A DNA stretch of 40,131 nucleotides from an uncultured Erysipelotrichaceae bacterium. GTDB lineage: Bacteria > Bacillota_I > Bacilli_A > RF39 > UBA660. Position 1 is the first letter of the stretch. Every line of letters begins with the position of its first letter. The notes under the pieces were generated by a model. That model did no database searches. It saw nothing but the letters and a program-made list of their open reading frames with translations, and was not told the origin of the DNA. The DNA lies in contig CADBKG010000021.1 in the NCBI GenBank assembly GCA_902795215.1, positions 1-40,131 on the forward strand. Direction: 5' to 3'. Shown here piece by piece: positions 31,572 through 40,131 of this stretch. Position numbers and translations under genes: made by a program.

Positions 31572-31906
31572 CCCCTCTTTTCATAAGTATCTGGAACCAT
31601 ATCGTTATTTTCGATATATTTTTTTATGTAATTATCTAATATTTGAGGATTATTTAATCCCATTTCATAAAAATAACTCATTAAAATCGGAAAATCTTTA
31701 AAGTTATTATCTTTTAAGAAATTCGATGTATAAGATATAAAATCTGTTTTATCTTTAAATGGTAGCATTTTTATTAACACTTCATCTGTAAACTCTGTAC
31801 CATCAGGAAGTAGTCCCGTTTTAATTCCTATACATATTTTTTGAAATTCCAGACTTGTTTTTGCAACATCTATATCATCATAATTAAATATTTCATTATT
31901 ACTCAT
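31562..31906 (-). CDS. hypothetical protein, 114 aa
   Basis: Not recognised. Soluble and helical, acidic, no membrane helix: YDDIDVAKTSLEFQKICIGI, then FLKDNNFKDFPILMSYFYEM. It has a strong TAGGAGGG ribosome binding site and is the last gene in the queA-32390-31921-31562 operon, closed by a terminator. Its association with queA may be only positional. Confidence 0.65.
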   Translation of the reverse strand: MSNNEIFNYDDIDVAKTSLEFQKICIGIKTGLLPDGTEFTDEVLIKMLPFKDKTDFISYTSNFLKDNNFKDFPILMSYFYEMGLNNPQILDNYIKKYIENNDMVPDTYEKRGRL

Positions 31907-31920
31907 ATAACCCTCCTATA

Positions 31921-32397
31921 TTATACAACTATTATGGAATTTATATATTCAAATAATCCATCTGGCATTTTAGCCATTTTTTCTTCATTTCCGCTTTGAT
32001 ACATGCAATAATATTTTTCTTCTAACCCTATACCAATTGCAGTATTTTCATCATATTTAATTATTACATCAATTGGTATAGCAAGATTAACTTGTTCGCT
32101 ATCTTCTAAAACATGTATATTATTTTTTGCATTATTTAATAAGTCTATATCTTCTTGTTTTGTAACATTATAAGTTTGTTTAACATCTCCTGTTGAATGG
32201 TCAATTCTTGTTATAACAATTCCTTCAAAAGCACTTTCACTTTCAACTTTGCTTTCTATAATATCTTTTGGATCTACACAATCAGTCTTTTGAGCATTCA
32301 TATTACTAATGTGATATAAAAGGCCTAGAATTATTACAAAGAAAGCAAGTAAGAATATAGATAATACTGCAATTATTCCTTTACTTTTTTTATCCAT
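31921..32397 (-). CDS. single-pass membrane protein, 158 aa
   Basis: Not recognised. A short basic N-terminus, one hydrophobic helix (residues 8-28, IIAVLSIFLLAFFVIILGLLY), then an extracytoplasmic beta-rich domain of about 125 residues (FEGIVITRIDHSTGDVKQTY, PIDVIIKYDENTAIGI). No catalytic motif. The start overlaps the end of the 32390 gene by 8 bp (ATGGATAA), so the two single-pass proteins are probably made together and may interact. Confidence 0.68.
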   Translation of the reverse strand: MDKKSKGIIAVLSIFLLAFFVIILGLLYHISNMNAQKTDCVDPKDIIESKVESESAFEGIVITRIDHSTGDVKQTYNVTKQEDIDLLNNAKNNIHVLEDSEQVNLAIPIDVIIKYDENTAIGIGLEEKYYCMYQSGNEEKMAKMPDGLFEYINSIIVV

Positions 32398-32899
32398 TAT
32401 TACCTTCCTTATATTCTGAACCTAAATTTTTAGTTATATTACCTTTTCCATCAACTTCATAGAAGTTAGATCCTACGAAAACATCCCCTTCTTTAGTTTC
32501 AGGCGTGTTTTCAAAACATATTCCTTCATCTAAACAATTCCATTCATAAACTATTTTATAAATCTCTGTACCATCTTCTTTTGAATCAGTAATATTTACT
32601 TCTCTTATATTAAATGTACTAATATTTTTACAATTTATAGATTCATTACAAGTAATAAAACTAACTTCTGCGCCAGCCTTAGCTTCTTCAATACGTTGAT
32701 TAAAATTCTCTATTATTAAATCTACTTTCTTCTGTTCTTTTGTTAGAACAATTTCATTATCTTTTTTTGTTGGATTTAAACCATTTTTAAAACCTTTAGT
32801 TAAAACTACTAGTGTAACTATTAAAGTAAATACTATTATGATTACTTCTAGTATAAGTTTTATTCTATTTTTATCTAATCCCTTAATATACTCTTTCAT
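32390..32899 (-). CDS. single-pass membrane protein, 169 aa
   Basis: Not recognised. One hydrophobic helix (residues about 15-34, LILEVIIIVFTLIVTLVVL), then an outer domain with four Cys in two pairs (CNESINCKN and CLDEGICFEN), likely disulfides, and a Gly-rich acidic end. It lies 13 bp after queA with an AGGAAAGGATT site and overlaps the next gene by 8 bp. Similar topology to the following gene suggests a two-subunit surface factor; this is inference. Confidence 0.68.
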   Translation of the reverse strand: MKEYIKGLDKNRIKLILEVIIIVFTLIVTLVVLTKGFKNGLNPTKKDNEIVLTKEQKKVDLIIENFNQRIEEAKAGAEVSFITCNESINCKNISTFNIREVNITDSKEDGTEIYKIVYEWNCLDEGICFENTPETKEGDVFVGSNFYEVDGKGNITKNLGSEYKEGNNG

Positions 32900-32912
32900 A
32901 ATTAATCCTTTC

Positions 32913-33938
32913 CTATTTTATAAACATTGCATCACCAAAGCTGAAAAATCTGTACTTTTCATCTATTGCATGTTTGTAAGCATTAAGAATATTCTCTTTT
33001 CCAGCGAATGCACTTACAAGCATTATAAGAGTGCTTTTTGGTAAATGGAAATTTGTAATAATTGCATCTACACCCTTAAACTCATATCCTGGATAAATAA
33101 ATATATCCGTATTACCAGAGGATGACTTATAATTTCCTTCTCTTTGCATTATTGTTTCTATTGTTCTAACACTAGTTGTACCAACTGCAATGATTCTTTT
33201 TCCATTTTCTTTAGTATCTCGAAGAATTTTTGCAGTATTTTCATCCATTATGTAATACTCACTATGCATTTTATGTTTTGTAACATCCTCCACATTAACT
33301 GGTCTAAATGTACCGAGGCCAACGTGCAAGGTAATTTTAGCAATATTAACTCCCTTTTTCTTTATTTTATCTAATAATTCATTAGTAAAATGTAGACCTG
33401 CGGTTGGTGCGGCAGCACTTCCGAGATTTTTAGCATAAACTGTTTGATATCTTGATTGATCCTCTAAAGTTTTATGTATATACGGTGGAAGTGGCATCGT
33501 TCCAAGTTTATCTAAAACCTCAACAAGGATTCCTTCATATACAAGCGTTACATGTACAATACCTTCATCCAATATTTTATCAACTCTTGCTTTTAATAAT
33601 CCATCCCCAAATGAAACTATTGTTCCTATTTTTAACCTTTTTACAGGTTTAGCTAAACATTCCCAAGCATTTCCTCCCATATCTTTTAGAAGTAATAACT
33701 CTATTTTAGCTTCTGTTTCCTCTTTAACGCCTATAAGTCTTGCAGGCAATACTTTAGTATCATTAATAACAAGAGTATCACCAGGATTTAAATAATCAAT
33801 AATATCTTTAAATATTTTGTCTTCATATTCACCAGTTTCTTTATCTAGTACTAGAAGCCTTGAAGAACTTCTATCTTTTAAAGGAGATTGTGCAATTAAA
33901 TCTTCTGGTAAGTTATAATCAAAATCATCTGTTCTCAT
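32913..33938 (-). CDS. queA: S-adenosylmethionine:tRNA ribosyltransferase-isomerase (QueA)
   Basis: A 341-aa enzyme that transfers the ribosyl part of SAM to preQ1 at tRNA position 34, making epoxyqueuosine. It has the family motifs [67 protein letters not shown], and [12 protein letters not shown] longer start (33956) exists, but MRTDDFDY at 33938 has an AAAGGAG site 8 bases before it and is the family start. It heads an operon with three unrecognised genes; tgt is the next unit. No preQ1 riboswitch was seen upstream. Confidence 0.96.
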   Translation of the reverse strand: MRTDDFDYNLPEDLIAQSPLKDRSSSRLLVLDKETGEYEDKIFKDIIDYLNPGDTLVINDTKVLPARLIGVKEETEAKIELLLLKDMGGNAWECLAKPVKRLKIGTIVSFGDGLLKARVDKILDEGIVHVTLVYEGILVEVLDKLGTMPLPPYIHKTLEDQSRYQTVYAKNLGSAAAPTAGLHFTNELLDKIKKKGVNIAKITLHVGLGTFRPVNVEDVTKHKMHSEYYIMDENTAKILRDTKENGKRIIAVGTTSVRTIETIMQREGNYKSSSGNTDIFIYPGYEFKGVDAIITNFHLPKSTLIMLVSAFAGKENILNAYKHAIDEKYRFFSFGDAMFIK

Positions 33939-34028
33939 TTTGCTTACTCCTTTCATTATTCATTATACTATAAAAGCTTATTAAATTCATTAATAATTTC
34001 AAAAAGCAAACAAAATTTCATATTTGTA

Positions 34029-34078
34029 AGGTAAATTCTACCTATTTATACAATCTTGCTTAAAAATAGGTATATAAT
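34029..34078 (+). promoter_or_regulatory. operator-like boxes and -10 of the XRE gene
   Basis: AGGTA (34029-34033), TACCT (34039-34043) and AGGTA (34068-34072) form two inverted repeats: AGGTA-N5-TACCT, and the longer TACCTATTT-N16-AAATAGGTA (34039-34047 with 34064-34072). The last box abuts a perfect -10 TATAAT (34073-34078) with no good -35. This is the layout of an autoregulated repressor promoter. Confidence 0.6.
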
Positions 34079-34095
34079 TTTTTTGGTGATGTAAA

Positions 34096-34368
34096 ATGAA
34101 TCGTTTAAAGGATTTAAGAGAGGATAACGATTTAAAACAAAAAAATATGGCTGAACTACTTAAAATTGATCAATCAAACTATAGTAAATATGAGCTCGAA
34201 AAGATTAACATTCCCATCGATACTTTAATAGCTCTTGCAGATTATTATGATACTAGTATTGACTATATATTATGTCGTACAGATGAAAGAAAGCCATATA
34301 AAAAAAGTATTTTAGAAATACCTGAAAGAAAAAAGAAAAAAAGTACTTCCAACAGAAGTACTAAATAG
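34096..34368 (+). CDS. XRE-family HTH regulator, 90 aa
   Basis: A single Cro/CI helix-turn-helix domain: RLKDLREDNDLKQKNMAELL, then KIDQSNYSKYELEKINIPID and TLIALADYYDTSIDYIL, the full XRE pattern, with a basic tail (PERKKKKSTSN). It lacks any sensing domain. It probably binds the AGGTA/TACCT boxes upstream and represses itself; no partner gene identifies a wider target. It is the only plus-strand gene in this region, its last codons overlap the 3' end of the cysteine-rich gene (34361) and contain that gene's terminator. Confidence 0.9.
   Translation: MNRLKDLREDNDLKQKNMAELLKIDQSNYSKYELEKINIPIDTLIALADYYDTSIDYILCRTDERKPYKKSILEIPERKKKKSTSNRSTK
34335..34362 (-). terminator. intrinsic terminator of the cysteine-rich gene
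   Basis: Minus strand AGTACTTC/GAAGTACT perfect 8-bp stem (34342-34349 with 34355-34362), five-base loop, then TTTTTTTCTTTTTT. It lies within the end of the XRE coding sequence. Confidence 0.8.
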
Positions 34369-35077
34369 TAAACTCATACTTTAATAAATATATTATAAAT
34401 GGTGTATTATTATTTTCAAGTAACTTGCTTATTATAGCTTCTTTTTTTTGAAAATAATTATATCTTAAAATAAGTTTTTGCTTTCTATTAAAAAATAACC
34501 TAAGTAATAATAAATCGTTATATTCAATGTTAAAGGTGCCACTTTTAGTTAAGTATTCGCATGTAAATAACAAGCATGAAATATTCTTAACTTGGCATCT
34601 TTTATTATCCCCTAAATATTTACATTTCTTTTTATTTTTAATTGGTTTTAATATATTTTTAGTCCACTCAAATGAATAACAACATCCATCTTCTTTTAAA
34701 TATAAATGATTATTTCTTGTCGCAATACATTTATTATTACAGAATTTGCAAGGATTTTTACTTACCCAAAGATTATCTAAATAATCACATACTACGTCAT
34801 ATACAAAGGAGTATTTCTTTTCTATATTATCGATACCAAACGTTTTAAATGCATTAATTATGTCATCATTATAGTTTTCTAAAACAAAATTTATTTTACC
34901 AGTATTAAAAGTTACTCCATTTTCGAGAAGCTTTTTTATTTTCTTTAAAACTTTTAAATTATAATTAATATTATCTTTAAATACAATTTTAAGTGCTGGA
35001 TTATTCTTTTTATATTTTTTATGAAGTTTAAATTCTATATACTTTTTTGTTTTACCATCTAAATCTAAATTATACAT
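34361..35077 (-). CDS. cysteine-rich protein of unknown function, 238 aa
   Basis: Not recognised. The middle third (residues about 90-180) packs eleven cysteines: VCDYLD, CKFCNNKC, GCCYSF, KKCKYLG, RCQVKN, SCLLFTCEY, which suggests bound zinc or an iron-sulfur cluster. The C-terminus is helical and rich in aromatic and basic residues (LLLLRLFFNRKQKL). No membrane helix. CxxCxxxC followed by a CC pair is not the radical-SAM order (CxxxCxxC), so that function is not proposed. The start overlaps folD by 8 bp, so it is part of the ruvA-ruvB-folD operon; its job might relate to DNA or folate metabolism, but only context says so. Confidence 0.75.
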   Translation of the reverse strand: MYNLDLDGKTKKYIEFKLHKKYKKNNPALKIVFKDNINYNLKVLKKIKKLLENGVTFNTGKINFVLENYNDDIINAFKTFGIDNIEKKYSFVYDVVCDYLDNLWVSKNPCKFCNNKCIATRNNHLYLKEDGCCYSFEWTKNILKPIKNKKKCKYLGDNKRCQVKNISCLLFTCEYLTKSGTFNIEYNDLLLLRLFFNRKQKLILRYNYFQKKEAIISKLLENNNTPFIIYLLKYEFTI

Positions 35078-35909
35078 TTTTACCTTTATTCTTTTTAGCT
35101 TCTATTAGATTTTCAATTATCATAGATATTGTCATAGGTCCAACTCCGCCTGGACTCGGTGTAATATATGATGCTTTGTCTTTTATAGCTTCAAAATCAA
35201 AATCACCAACTAATTTACCATCAACACTTGTTAGTCCTATATCCACTCCAATAAAACCTTCTTTAACCATATCACCAGTTATTAAATTTGGCTTTCCAAC
35301 TGCACTAATTACAATATCTGCTTCTTTTGTTATCGCTTTTAAATTCTTTGTTTTTGAATGACATAATGTAACGGTCGCATTTTCGTTTTCTAGCATAAGC
35401 ATAAGTGGCCTTCCAGCGACTAATCCCCTACCAAGAAGCGCTACTGTTTTTCCTGCAAGCTTTATATCATAATGTTTTAAAAGCTTTACAACTCCTTTTG
35501 GAGTACAAGGAACAATGCCTTTTTTATTATTATATAAGTTATAAATATTATCTTTAGTAAATCCATCTATATCCTTTTTAGGATCAATTAAATTAGCGCA
35601 AGATACATAATCAATCCCCTTTGGAACAGGGCTTTGAAGAATTATACCCGTAATATTATCATCTAAATTTAATTTATTAATTAATATCTTTAATTCTTCA
35701 TTAGTAGTTTTACTTCCTAAATAATGTAGTCTTGTCCTTATTCCAACCATATCACAATATTTAATTTTATTTTTAATATACGCAATACTAGAAGGTTCAT
35801 TTCCAATTTGAATTATTGCAAGAGTTATATCTAGTTTTTTATCTTCTATTTCTTTTTTATATTCTTCTAATAATTCTTTTCTATAAGCTTTACCATCTAA
35901 AAGAATCAT
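35070..35909 (-). CDS. folD: methylenetetrahydrofolate dehydrogenase/cyclohydrolase (FolD)
   Basis: A 279-aa bifunctional enzyme interconverting 5,10-methylene- and 10-formyl-tetrahydrofolate, with NADP. Motifs: catalytic YIKNKIKYCDMVGI (Lys in the Y-x(3)-K group), GIILQSPVPKG (a variant of QLPLP), DGFT, GRGLVAGRPL (NADP binding; usually GRSxxVGxP), and PGGVGPMT. Full length, no truncation. Starts after GGAAGTGATT, 13 bp after ruvB. The Ser-to-Gly change in GRG and Ser for Leu in QSPVP are unusual but the catalytic Lys is kept. Confidence 0.95.
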   Translation of the reverse strand: MILLDGKAYRKELLEEYKKEIEDKKLDITLAIIQIGNEPSSIAYIKNKIKYCDMVGIRTRLHYLGSKTTNEELKILINKLNLDDNITGIILQSPVPKGIDYVSCANLIDPKKDIDGFTKDNIYNLYNNKKGIVPCTPKGVVKLLKHYDIKLAGKTVALLGRGLVAGRPLMLMLENENATVTLCHSKTKNLKAITKEADIVISAVGKPNLITGDMVKEGFIGVDIGLTSVDGKLVGDFDFEAIKDKASYITPSPGGVGPMTISMIIENLIEAKKNKGKNV

Positions 35910-35922
35910 TTAATCACTTCCT

Positions 35923-36951
35923 TTATTCATCAGAATCTATTGTATCAAATAATGTATATGAATGACTTATGCCTAAATGTTCATATGATTTATCAGTTGC
36001 AACTCTACCACTTCTAGTTCTTTTTATAAAACCTTCTTGTAATAAAAATGGTTCTACTACATCTTCGATAGTTGTAACTTCTTCCCCAATACTAGTGGCA
36101 ATAGTTTCAATACCAACAGGACCACCATCAAATTTAGTTATTAAACTATTTAAGTATTCAATATCTATTTCATCAAGTCCATAATTATCAACTTTTAATT
36201 TATTTAAACTACTTTTTGTTGTTTCTAAACTTATTTCATCAGAGCCTTCAACAAGGGCGAAGTCTCTTACCCTTTTAAATAATCTATTTGCAATACGAGG
36301 TGTTTTTCTAGAACGTCTAGCAAGCTCGAGTGCAGCCATATTACTAATTTTCATATTCATTATTTTACTTGTTCTTTTAACTATAGTAGCAAGTTCATCA
36401 TCAGTATAATAATTAAGCTTACAAACAATTCCAAATCTATCTCTAAGTGGACTAGAAAGATCTCCAGAACGAGTAGTTGCCCCAACTAACGTAAATGGTG
36501 GCAAATTAATCTTTATGCTCTTACTTTGTCCTTCTGAGCCTATTATAATATCAAGTTCAAAATCTTCCATTGCAGGATATAAAATTTCTTCAACCACTCT
36601 TGGCATTCTATGAATTTCATCTATAAACAATACATCTCCAGGTTCAAGTGTAGAAAGAATTGCAGCAAGATCCCCTGACTTTTCAATAGATGGTCCTGAA
36701 GCAGTTTTTAAGTTAACTCCCATTTCATTTGCAATTATATGAGCAAGTGTAGTTTTTCCAAGTCCTGGTGGACCATATAAAAGAACATGATCAAGTGATT
36801 CATTTCTAATTTTAGCAGCTTCTATAAAAACTTTAACATTCTCTTTAACATTTTCTTGACCGATATATTCATTTAAATACTGTGGCCTAATACTAGCTTC
36901 AAATTCATCCCCATTTAAAGAATTGCCATCTAATATAGTTTCTTTTTTCAT
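35923..36951 (-). CDS. ruvB: Holliday junction branch-migration ATPase RuvB
   Basis: A 342-aa AAA+ motor that with RuvA drives branch migration at Holliday junctions. It has [20 protein letters not shown] at the start, Walker [12 protein letters not shown], Walker [16 protein letters not shown], sensor/arginine region [15 protein letters not shown], and the winged-helix C-terminal part ([16 protein letters not shown]). All catalytic residues are present. AGGAGG precedes the ATG and the gap to ruvA is 13 bp. RuvC is not near; Gram-positives use RecU as resolvase. Confidence 0.97.
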   Translation of the reverse strand: MKKETILDGNSLNGDEFEASIRPQYLNEYIGQENVKENVKVFIEAAKIRNESLDHVLLYGPPGLGKTTLAHIIANEMGVNLKTASGPSIEKSGDLAAILSTLEPGDVLFIDEIHRMPRVVEEILYPAMEDFELDIIIGSEGQSKSIKINLPPFTLVGATTRSGDLSSPLRDRFGIVCKLNYYTDDELATIVKRTSKIMNMKISNMAALELARRSRKTPRIANRLFKRVRDFALVEGSDEISLETTKSSLNKLKVDNYGLDEIDIEYLNSLITKFDGGPVGIETIATSIGEEVTTIEDVVEPFLLQEGFIKRTRSGRVATDKSYEHLGISHSYTLFDTIDSDE

Positions 36952-36964
36952 ATTAACCTCCTGA

Positions 36965-37522
36965 TTATTTTAATAATAGTTTTAATGCATCCTTTACTTG
37001 TTCTTCTATAGTCTTTGTCTTATCTACATTTGGAACAACTTTATTAATATCTTGACTTTTATAACCAAGACTTTCAAGTACACTTACAAGTTCAAATCCA
37101 TCATCAACTGTTTCAACATTTGTATCGATAAATCCAAGTTTCCCTTTTAAGTCAAGCACTATTTGTCTTGCAAGTTTTTCCCCTACTTTAGGGAACTTCT
37201 TTAAATATAAAACATTTTCTCTTTCAATAGCATCTACTATTCCTGATACACTTCCTGTTGCAAAAAAACCGATACCTACTTTTGGTCCAAGTCCTTTAAC
37301 TCCTAAAAGTTTTAAAAATAGCATCTTTTCTTCTTTTATTTTAAATCCATATAAAGTATTTTCATCTTCTGCAAGTTTTTGATATAAATAAACTTTTGCT
37401 TCTTCATCTATTTCATAACTATATGGATTTGCAACATTTACTAAATATCCAATACCATTATTTTCAATAACAATACTAGAACTATATATATCCGTTACTT
37501 TTCCTTTTATATAATCATACAT
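36965..37522 (-). CDS. ruvA: Holliday junction binding protein RuvA
   Basis: A 185-aa protein with the N-terminal OB-fold ([20 protein letters not shown]), two helix-hairpin-helix motifs ([16 protein letters not shown], and [19 protein letters not shown]) and a short C-terminal RuvB-binding domain ([16 protein letters not shown]). It binds four-way DNA junctions and loads RuvB. ATG 37522 is chosen over the in-frame start 12 bp earlier because GGTGATTAAG sits ahead of it. First gene of the ruvA-ruvB-folD-34361 unit. Confidence 0.97.
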   Translation of the reverse strand: MYDYIKGKVTDIYSSSIVIENNGIGYLVNVANPYSYEIDEEAKVYLYQKLAEDENTLYGFKIKEEKMLFLKLLGVKGLGPKVGIGFFATGSVSGIVDAIERENVLYLKKFPKVGEKLARQIVLDLKGKLGFIDTNVETVDDGFELVSVLESLGYKSQDINKVVPNVDKTKTIEEQVKDALKLLLK

Positions 37523-37560
37523 CTTAATCACCACATATATATTTTATCAAAAACAACGCA

Positions 37561-37582
37561 TAAATAAAAGGCCCTAAGGCCT
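37561..37582 (-). terminator. intrinsic terminator of the second vWA surface-protein gene
   Basis: Minus strand AGGCC/GGCCT stem around TTAG, followed by TTTTATTTAT. Confidence 0.8.
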
Positions 37583-37587
37583 AATAT

Positions 37588-40131
37588 TTAAGGATTATCT
37601 ACTTCACTAGTATCAACCACATAAGGATTATTCTTACTTCCATCACCATCAACATACTCTGTGCCTGGTTTAAGGGAAACTACTGGACGAACACTTTCTG
37701 CATAATGAATATGATGTCTACTTCCGATTCCACCTGCTGTATTAATATAACTACCGAGCGAATGATAGAAGTCAAACGTCATTGGCGAAGATAACCAGCA
37801 AAAGCTTCCTGTTTTTCTTATGTTATTATTATTTAATAAGTTTACTTCTGGTTGACTTGCTAACCCTATTGGATAATCAAGTTTTGCTTTTTCATTTAAA
37901 GTTGAAAACCTATCTGTATTATTGGTGCAACTTAATTCTTTAGTTAGACCAGTTTCTTTAAACAAAAGATTTGCTGTTGTGTTTCCGCCATTTGGATCCC
38001 ATCCACTCTTTGTTCTTATTGTTCTATCATTACAGAAGACTGTATCTTCTAAATAACTTTCATAACTAGATATGTTTTCCGAGTACCATGCTTCTAAGTA
38101 TGCTTTCATTGTTGAATCTGTTACATTTACATTTTCATCATATAACATTTCATTTATTGCGTCTTCTACAGATTTTCCATCATTTAATTTAATATATCTT
38201 TCATCACCAGCACTTGTATAATAAATATACTTTAACTCGTTGCACTTTCCTGTTTCATTAAAACATGTATAATGATTATTATTTATTGTATTATATTTTG
38301 CATGCCAATCCCAAAAATGAATTTTACTTGCCACTTCTGTGTCCTTAAGCACATACTCATATTCATTCGTTTCTTCATTTAATATATAATCAAAATTATT
38401 TCCAAATAAGTAATCATTTCTTATTTGTTCTGCATTGTATGATTGTATTGCTGTTGCTGTTATATATTTTGGTTCTGTACATGGATTAGTGTCATAACAT
38501 ATATATTTATTTTTCATACTAGAGTATTTATCTATCCATTTTTCTAACAAGACTTCTTCTATATTTCCACTTGTTGATGTAATAGTATAAGTTCCATCTT
38601 GATTATCTGTATATCCATCTCCTACATAATAATTTTTATTAACTTCGCTTAGTACTTGTCCATTTTTTAGCTCTATATAATATACATATTCCCCTGATAC
38701 TCCTACTACATATCTTATTGTGATTGTATTATAATTAGGATTAGTATTTGAAAATGTATACGTTCCTGTAAGCACTTCGTTACAATTTCCGTTTGCAAGG
38801 CATTCTTCGGCTGTAAATCTTTCGTCTTCATCTGTATCAGAATTATCATATAATTTATATCTATTAGCAATACTTTGATTATATTCATATTCTCTTGCAA
38901 AGTAATGATTTTTATTTATTGCTACTCTATTTATTACTGTAGTTCTAGGATCTGGATCAAAAGTGCTATTAATATACACTTTATTGTACATATAACCAAC
39001 ATATGCAGGAGAATTACTATTTGAATTAAATGCGCTTGTTCCTATTTGTTGCGCTGTTCCTGTATTGTTGCATGTTCCATTTAAATCAGGAATTCCATTA
39101 TATATAAGTTTTACTCCACCGGTATCAGTGGTTCTAAGAATCTGCCAGCAGAAACCTCCAAATATTACGTTGAACTTATTTAGTATAACTTCTGCTTGCT
39201 GATTAGCTATAGTTTCGTTTGTAGATGTAGTTGCATAGTGATATATTTTTTCTGTTCCACTCTTATCATATGCATCAGCATGTTCTCCTGTATATTCTTT
39301 TGAATATGTTCCTATCTTAGCTTCATTTTCAACTACTTTATATAAAGTGGTTTTTTCATTTATTTTTCCATCCATTGATTTTTGCACAGATTGTCTTGTC
39401 CATATAGCACGGATATGTACATCTTCTTCTGGCATTATAAATGTATCATCATTTATTTTAGTCACGCCTTCTTCTATATCCCATCCTTTAAATTCATAGC
39501 CTGCACAAGAAAGTGTTATATCTTTTTTAGTTACTTTATCAAATACAAAGTGGTTTTCATTTTCTATCTCTTCTAAATTACATTCTGTAGGCGTGTTTAC
39601 ATCATAATAAACATCATAATTATTTTTAAGTATTGGCGTATCCACGCTTGATTTAGATTTATTATCTCCACTTATTTTATAATCTATATCTAGTTTTTTA
39701 TTAGTTGGATAAAGACCTTTAGTGTTTTGATATTCTTCTTTTAGTTTTAGTTTAACTTTAAGTGTGTCTTCACTTCCTGTTATAAATGAGTTATCTCTAA
39801 AGTTCCATTCTATTTTATTATCATTTTCGTTTTCTATTTCAAAATATTCATCATTAATGTAGTCAGTTATATTTAGTGTTTCGAATACTTCTGGTGATAC
39901 AGTTGCTTCAAAAAGTACGTTATTTAGTGAATCAATTTTTGCTGTCCATTGGTTGTCTGATATATCATTAACAGAATTTGTTGTATCTCCCATTTCATAT
40001 TCTACAGCATTTATTGTTATATATGGGTATTGTTCTTTTAGTGATTCATATATACTTGTTGTTGCACCTGAGTTTATTGTTGGTACTCCATCTGTTAAAA
40101 ATAGTACAACTAAATCTTTTCCACTTTCTTT
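37588..40131 (-). CDS. second large vWA/InlB-like surface protein, truncated by the window edge
   Basis: A paralogue of 7870-11025 that continues past the window edge: the frame is open from the TAA at 37588 to the last base (847 codons visible), and the first visible residues KESGKDLVVLFLTDGVPT are the end of the vWA domain. The remainder aligns along its length with the first copy: the InlB-like repeat (YDVYYDVNTPTECNLEEIE), GGFCWQILRTTDTGGVKLIY, and the VRPVVSLKPGTEYVDGDGSK terminus. The first ATG inside the window (39993) is internal, not the start. Whether a TM anchor starts it cannot be seen. Confidence 0.85.
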   Translation of the reverse strand, partial: KESGKDLVVLFLTDGVPTINSGATTSIYESLKEQYPYITINAVEYEMGDTTNSVNDISDNQWTAKIDSLNNVLFEATVSPEVFETLNITDYINDEYFEIENENDNKIEWNFRDNSFITGSEDTLKVKLKLKEEYQNTKGLYPTNKKLDIDYKISGDNKSKSSVDTPILKNNYDVYYDVNTPTECNLEEIENENHFVFDKVTKKDITLSCAGYEFKGWDIEEGVTKINDDTFIMPEEDVHIRAIWTRQSVQKSMDGKINEKTTLYKVVENEAKIGTYSKEYTGEHADAYDKSGTEKIYHYATTSTNETIANQQAEVILNKFNVIFGGFCWQILRTTDTGGVKLIYNGIPDLNGTCNNTGTAQQIGTSAFNSNSNSPAYVGYMYNKVYINSTFDPDPRTTVINRVAINKNHYFAREYEYNQSIANRYKLYDNSDTDEDERFTAEECLANGNCNEVLTGTYTFSNTNPNYNTITIRYVVGVSGEYVYYIELKNGQVLSEVNKNYYVGDGYTDNQDGTYTITSTSGNIEEVLLEKWIDKYSSMKNKYICYDTNPCTEPKYITATAIQSYNAEQIRNDYLFGNNFDYILNEETNEYEYVLKDTEVASKIHFWDWHAKYNTINNNHYTCFNETGKCNELKYIYYTSAGDERYIKLNDGKSVEDAINEMLYDENVNVTDSTMKAYLEAWYSENISSYESYLEDTVFCNDRTIRTKSGWDPNGGNTTANLLFKETGLTKELSCTNNTDRFSTLNEKAKLDYPIGLASQPEVNLLNNNNIRKTGSFCWLSSPMTFDFYHSLGSYINTAGGIGSRHHIHYAESVRPVVSLKPGTEYVDGDGSKNNPYVVDTSEVDNP

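Noticed and set aside
33957..34095. preQ1 riboswitch before queA
   Set aside because: I searched the leader for the short stem and the A-rich tail of class I and saw neither; the gap is mostly the divergent XRE promoter.
1..40131. CRISPR arrays, insertion sequences, prophage or attachment sites
   Set aside because: No regularly spaced repeats, transposase, integrase or phage structural genes were seen; intergenic regions are short and hold promoters and terminators.

Overview
The window is a strongly AT-rich chromosomal segment from a spore-forming, Gram-positive (Bacillota) bacterium with a compact genome. The sporulation genes spoIIGA, sigE, sigG and an intact sigK, a CotF-like spore coat pair, RNase J, YlxM/FtsY, and the absence of outer-membrane genes point to the Bacilli side of the phylum, probably an uncultured gut-type lineage. 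UGA is a genuine stop codon (sigE, spoIIGA, rimM and the gene at 15677 all end in TGA), so this is not a code-4 mollicute. Most genes lie on the minus strand; promoters are close to the TTGACA-17-TATAAT consensus and operons end in clear intrinsic terminators. No mobile element, phage, CRISPR array or rRNA was seen.

Layout. 1-1.6 kb: the first codons of a gene leaving the window, an orphan 315-aa protein and two small coat-like proteins. 1.6-7.8 kb: a five-gene minus-strand operon with its own promoter and terminator boundary (lipoprotein with solute-binding and vWA domains, XpaC-like protein, membrane-anchored solute-binding protein, TelA-like protein, CbxX/SpoVK-like AAA ATPase). This is the best candidate for a little-described system: a sensor or adhesive module outside the membrane linked to tellurite-resistance/membrane-stress proteins inside. 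7.9-11.7 kb: a 1.05-kDa-residue-class surface protein (about 1050 aa, vWA plus InlB-like repeat) and a TasA-like exported protein. 11.7-17.2 kb: rluD, lspA, a PRC-barrel protein, sigG, sigE, spoIIGA, a hypothetical, trmD, rimM. 17.3-19 kb: tRNA-Ser, a polysaccharide deacetylase, then tRNA-Ile2 and tRNA-Leu on the plus strand.

19-23.9 kb: two hypotheticals, a frameshifted small plus-strand gene, a 140-aa hypothetical, a DUF2207-like protein, lemA, ylxM, ftsY. 24-26.6 kb: plus-strand rnjA and a 279-aa unknown. 26.6-30 kb: priA, a Gre-like factor and divergent sigK. 30-34 kb: tgt and a queA operon (queuosine tRNA modification) interleaved with small membrane-anchored unknowns. 34-37.5 kb: an XRE regulator facing ruvA-ruvB-folD and a cysteine-rich protein. 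37.6 kb to the end: a 5'-truncated (by the window edge) paralogue of the large vWA surface protein, so the housekeeping block is flanked by two related surface-protein genes in direct orientation.

The genes combine housekeeping (tRNA maturation, protein export, DNA repair and restart, RNA decay), the sigma cascade of sporulation, and cell-surface functions. Notable regulatory structures are a hairpin that buries the sigG ribosome binding site, a palindrome formed by back-to-back -35 boxes between ftsY and rnjA, and repeated AGGTA/TACCT boxes upstream of the XRE gene.
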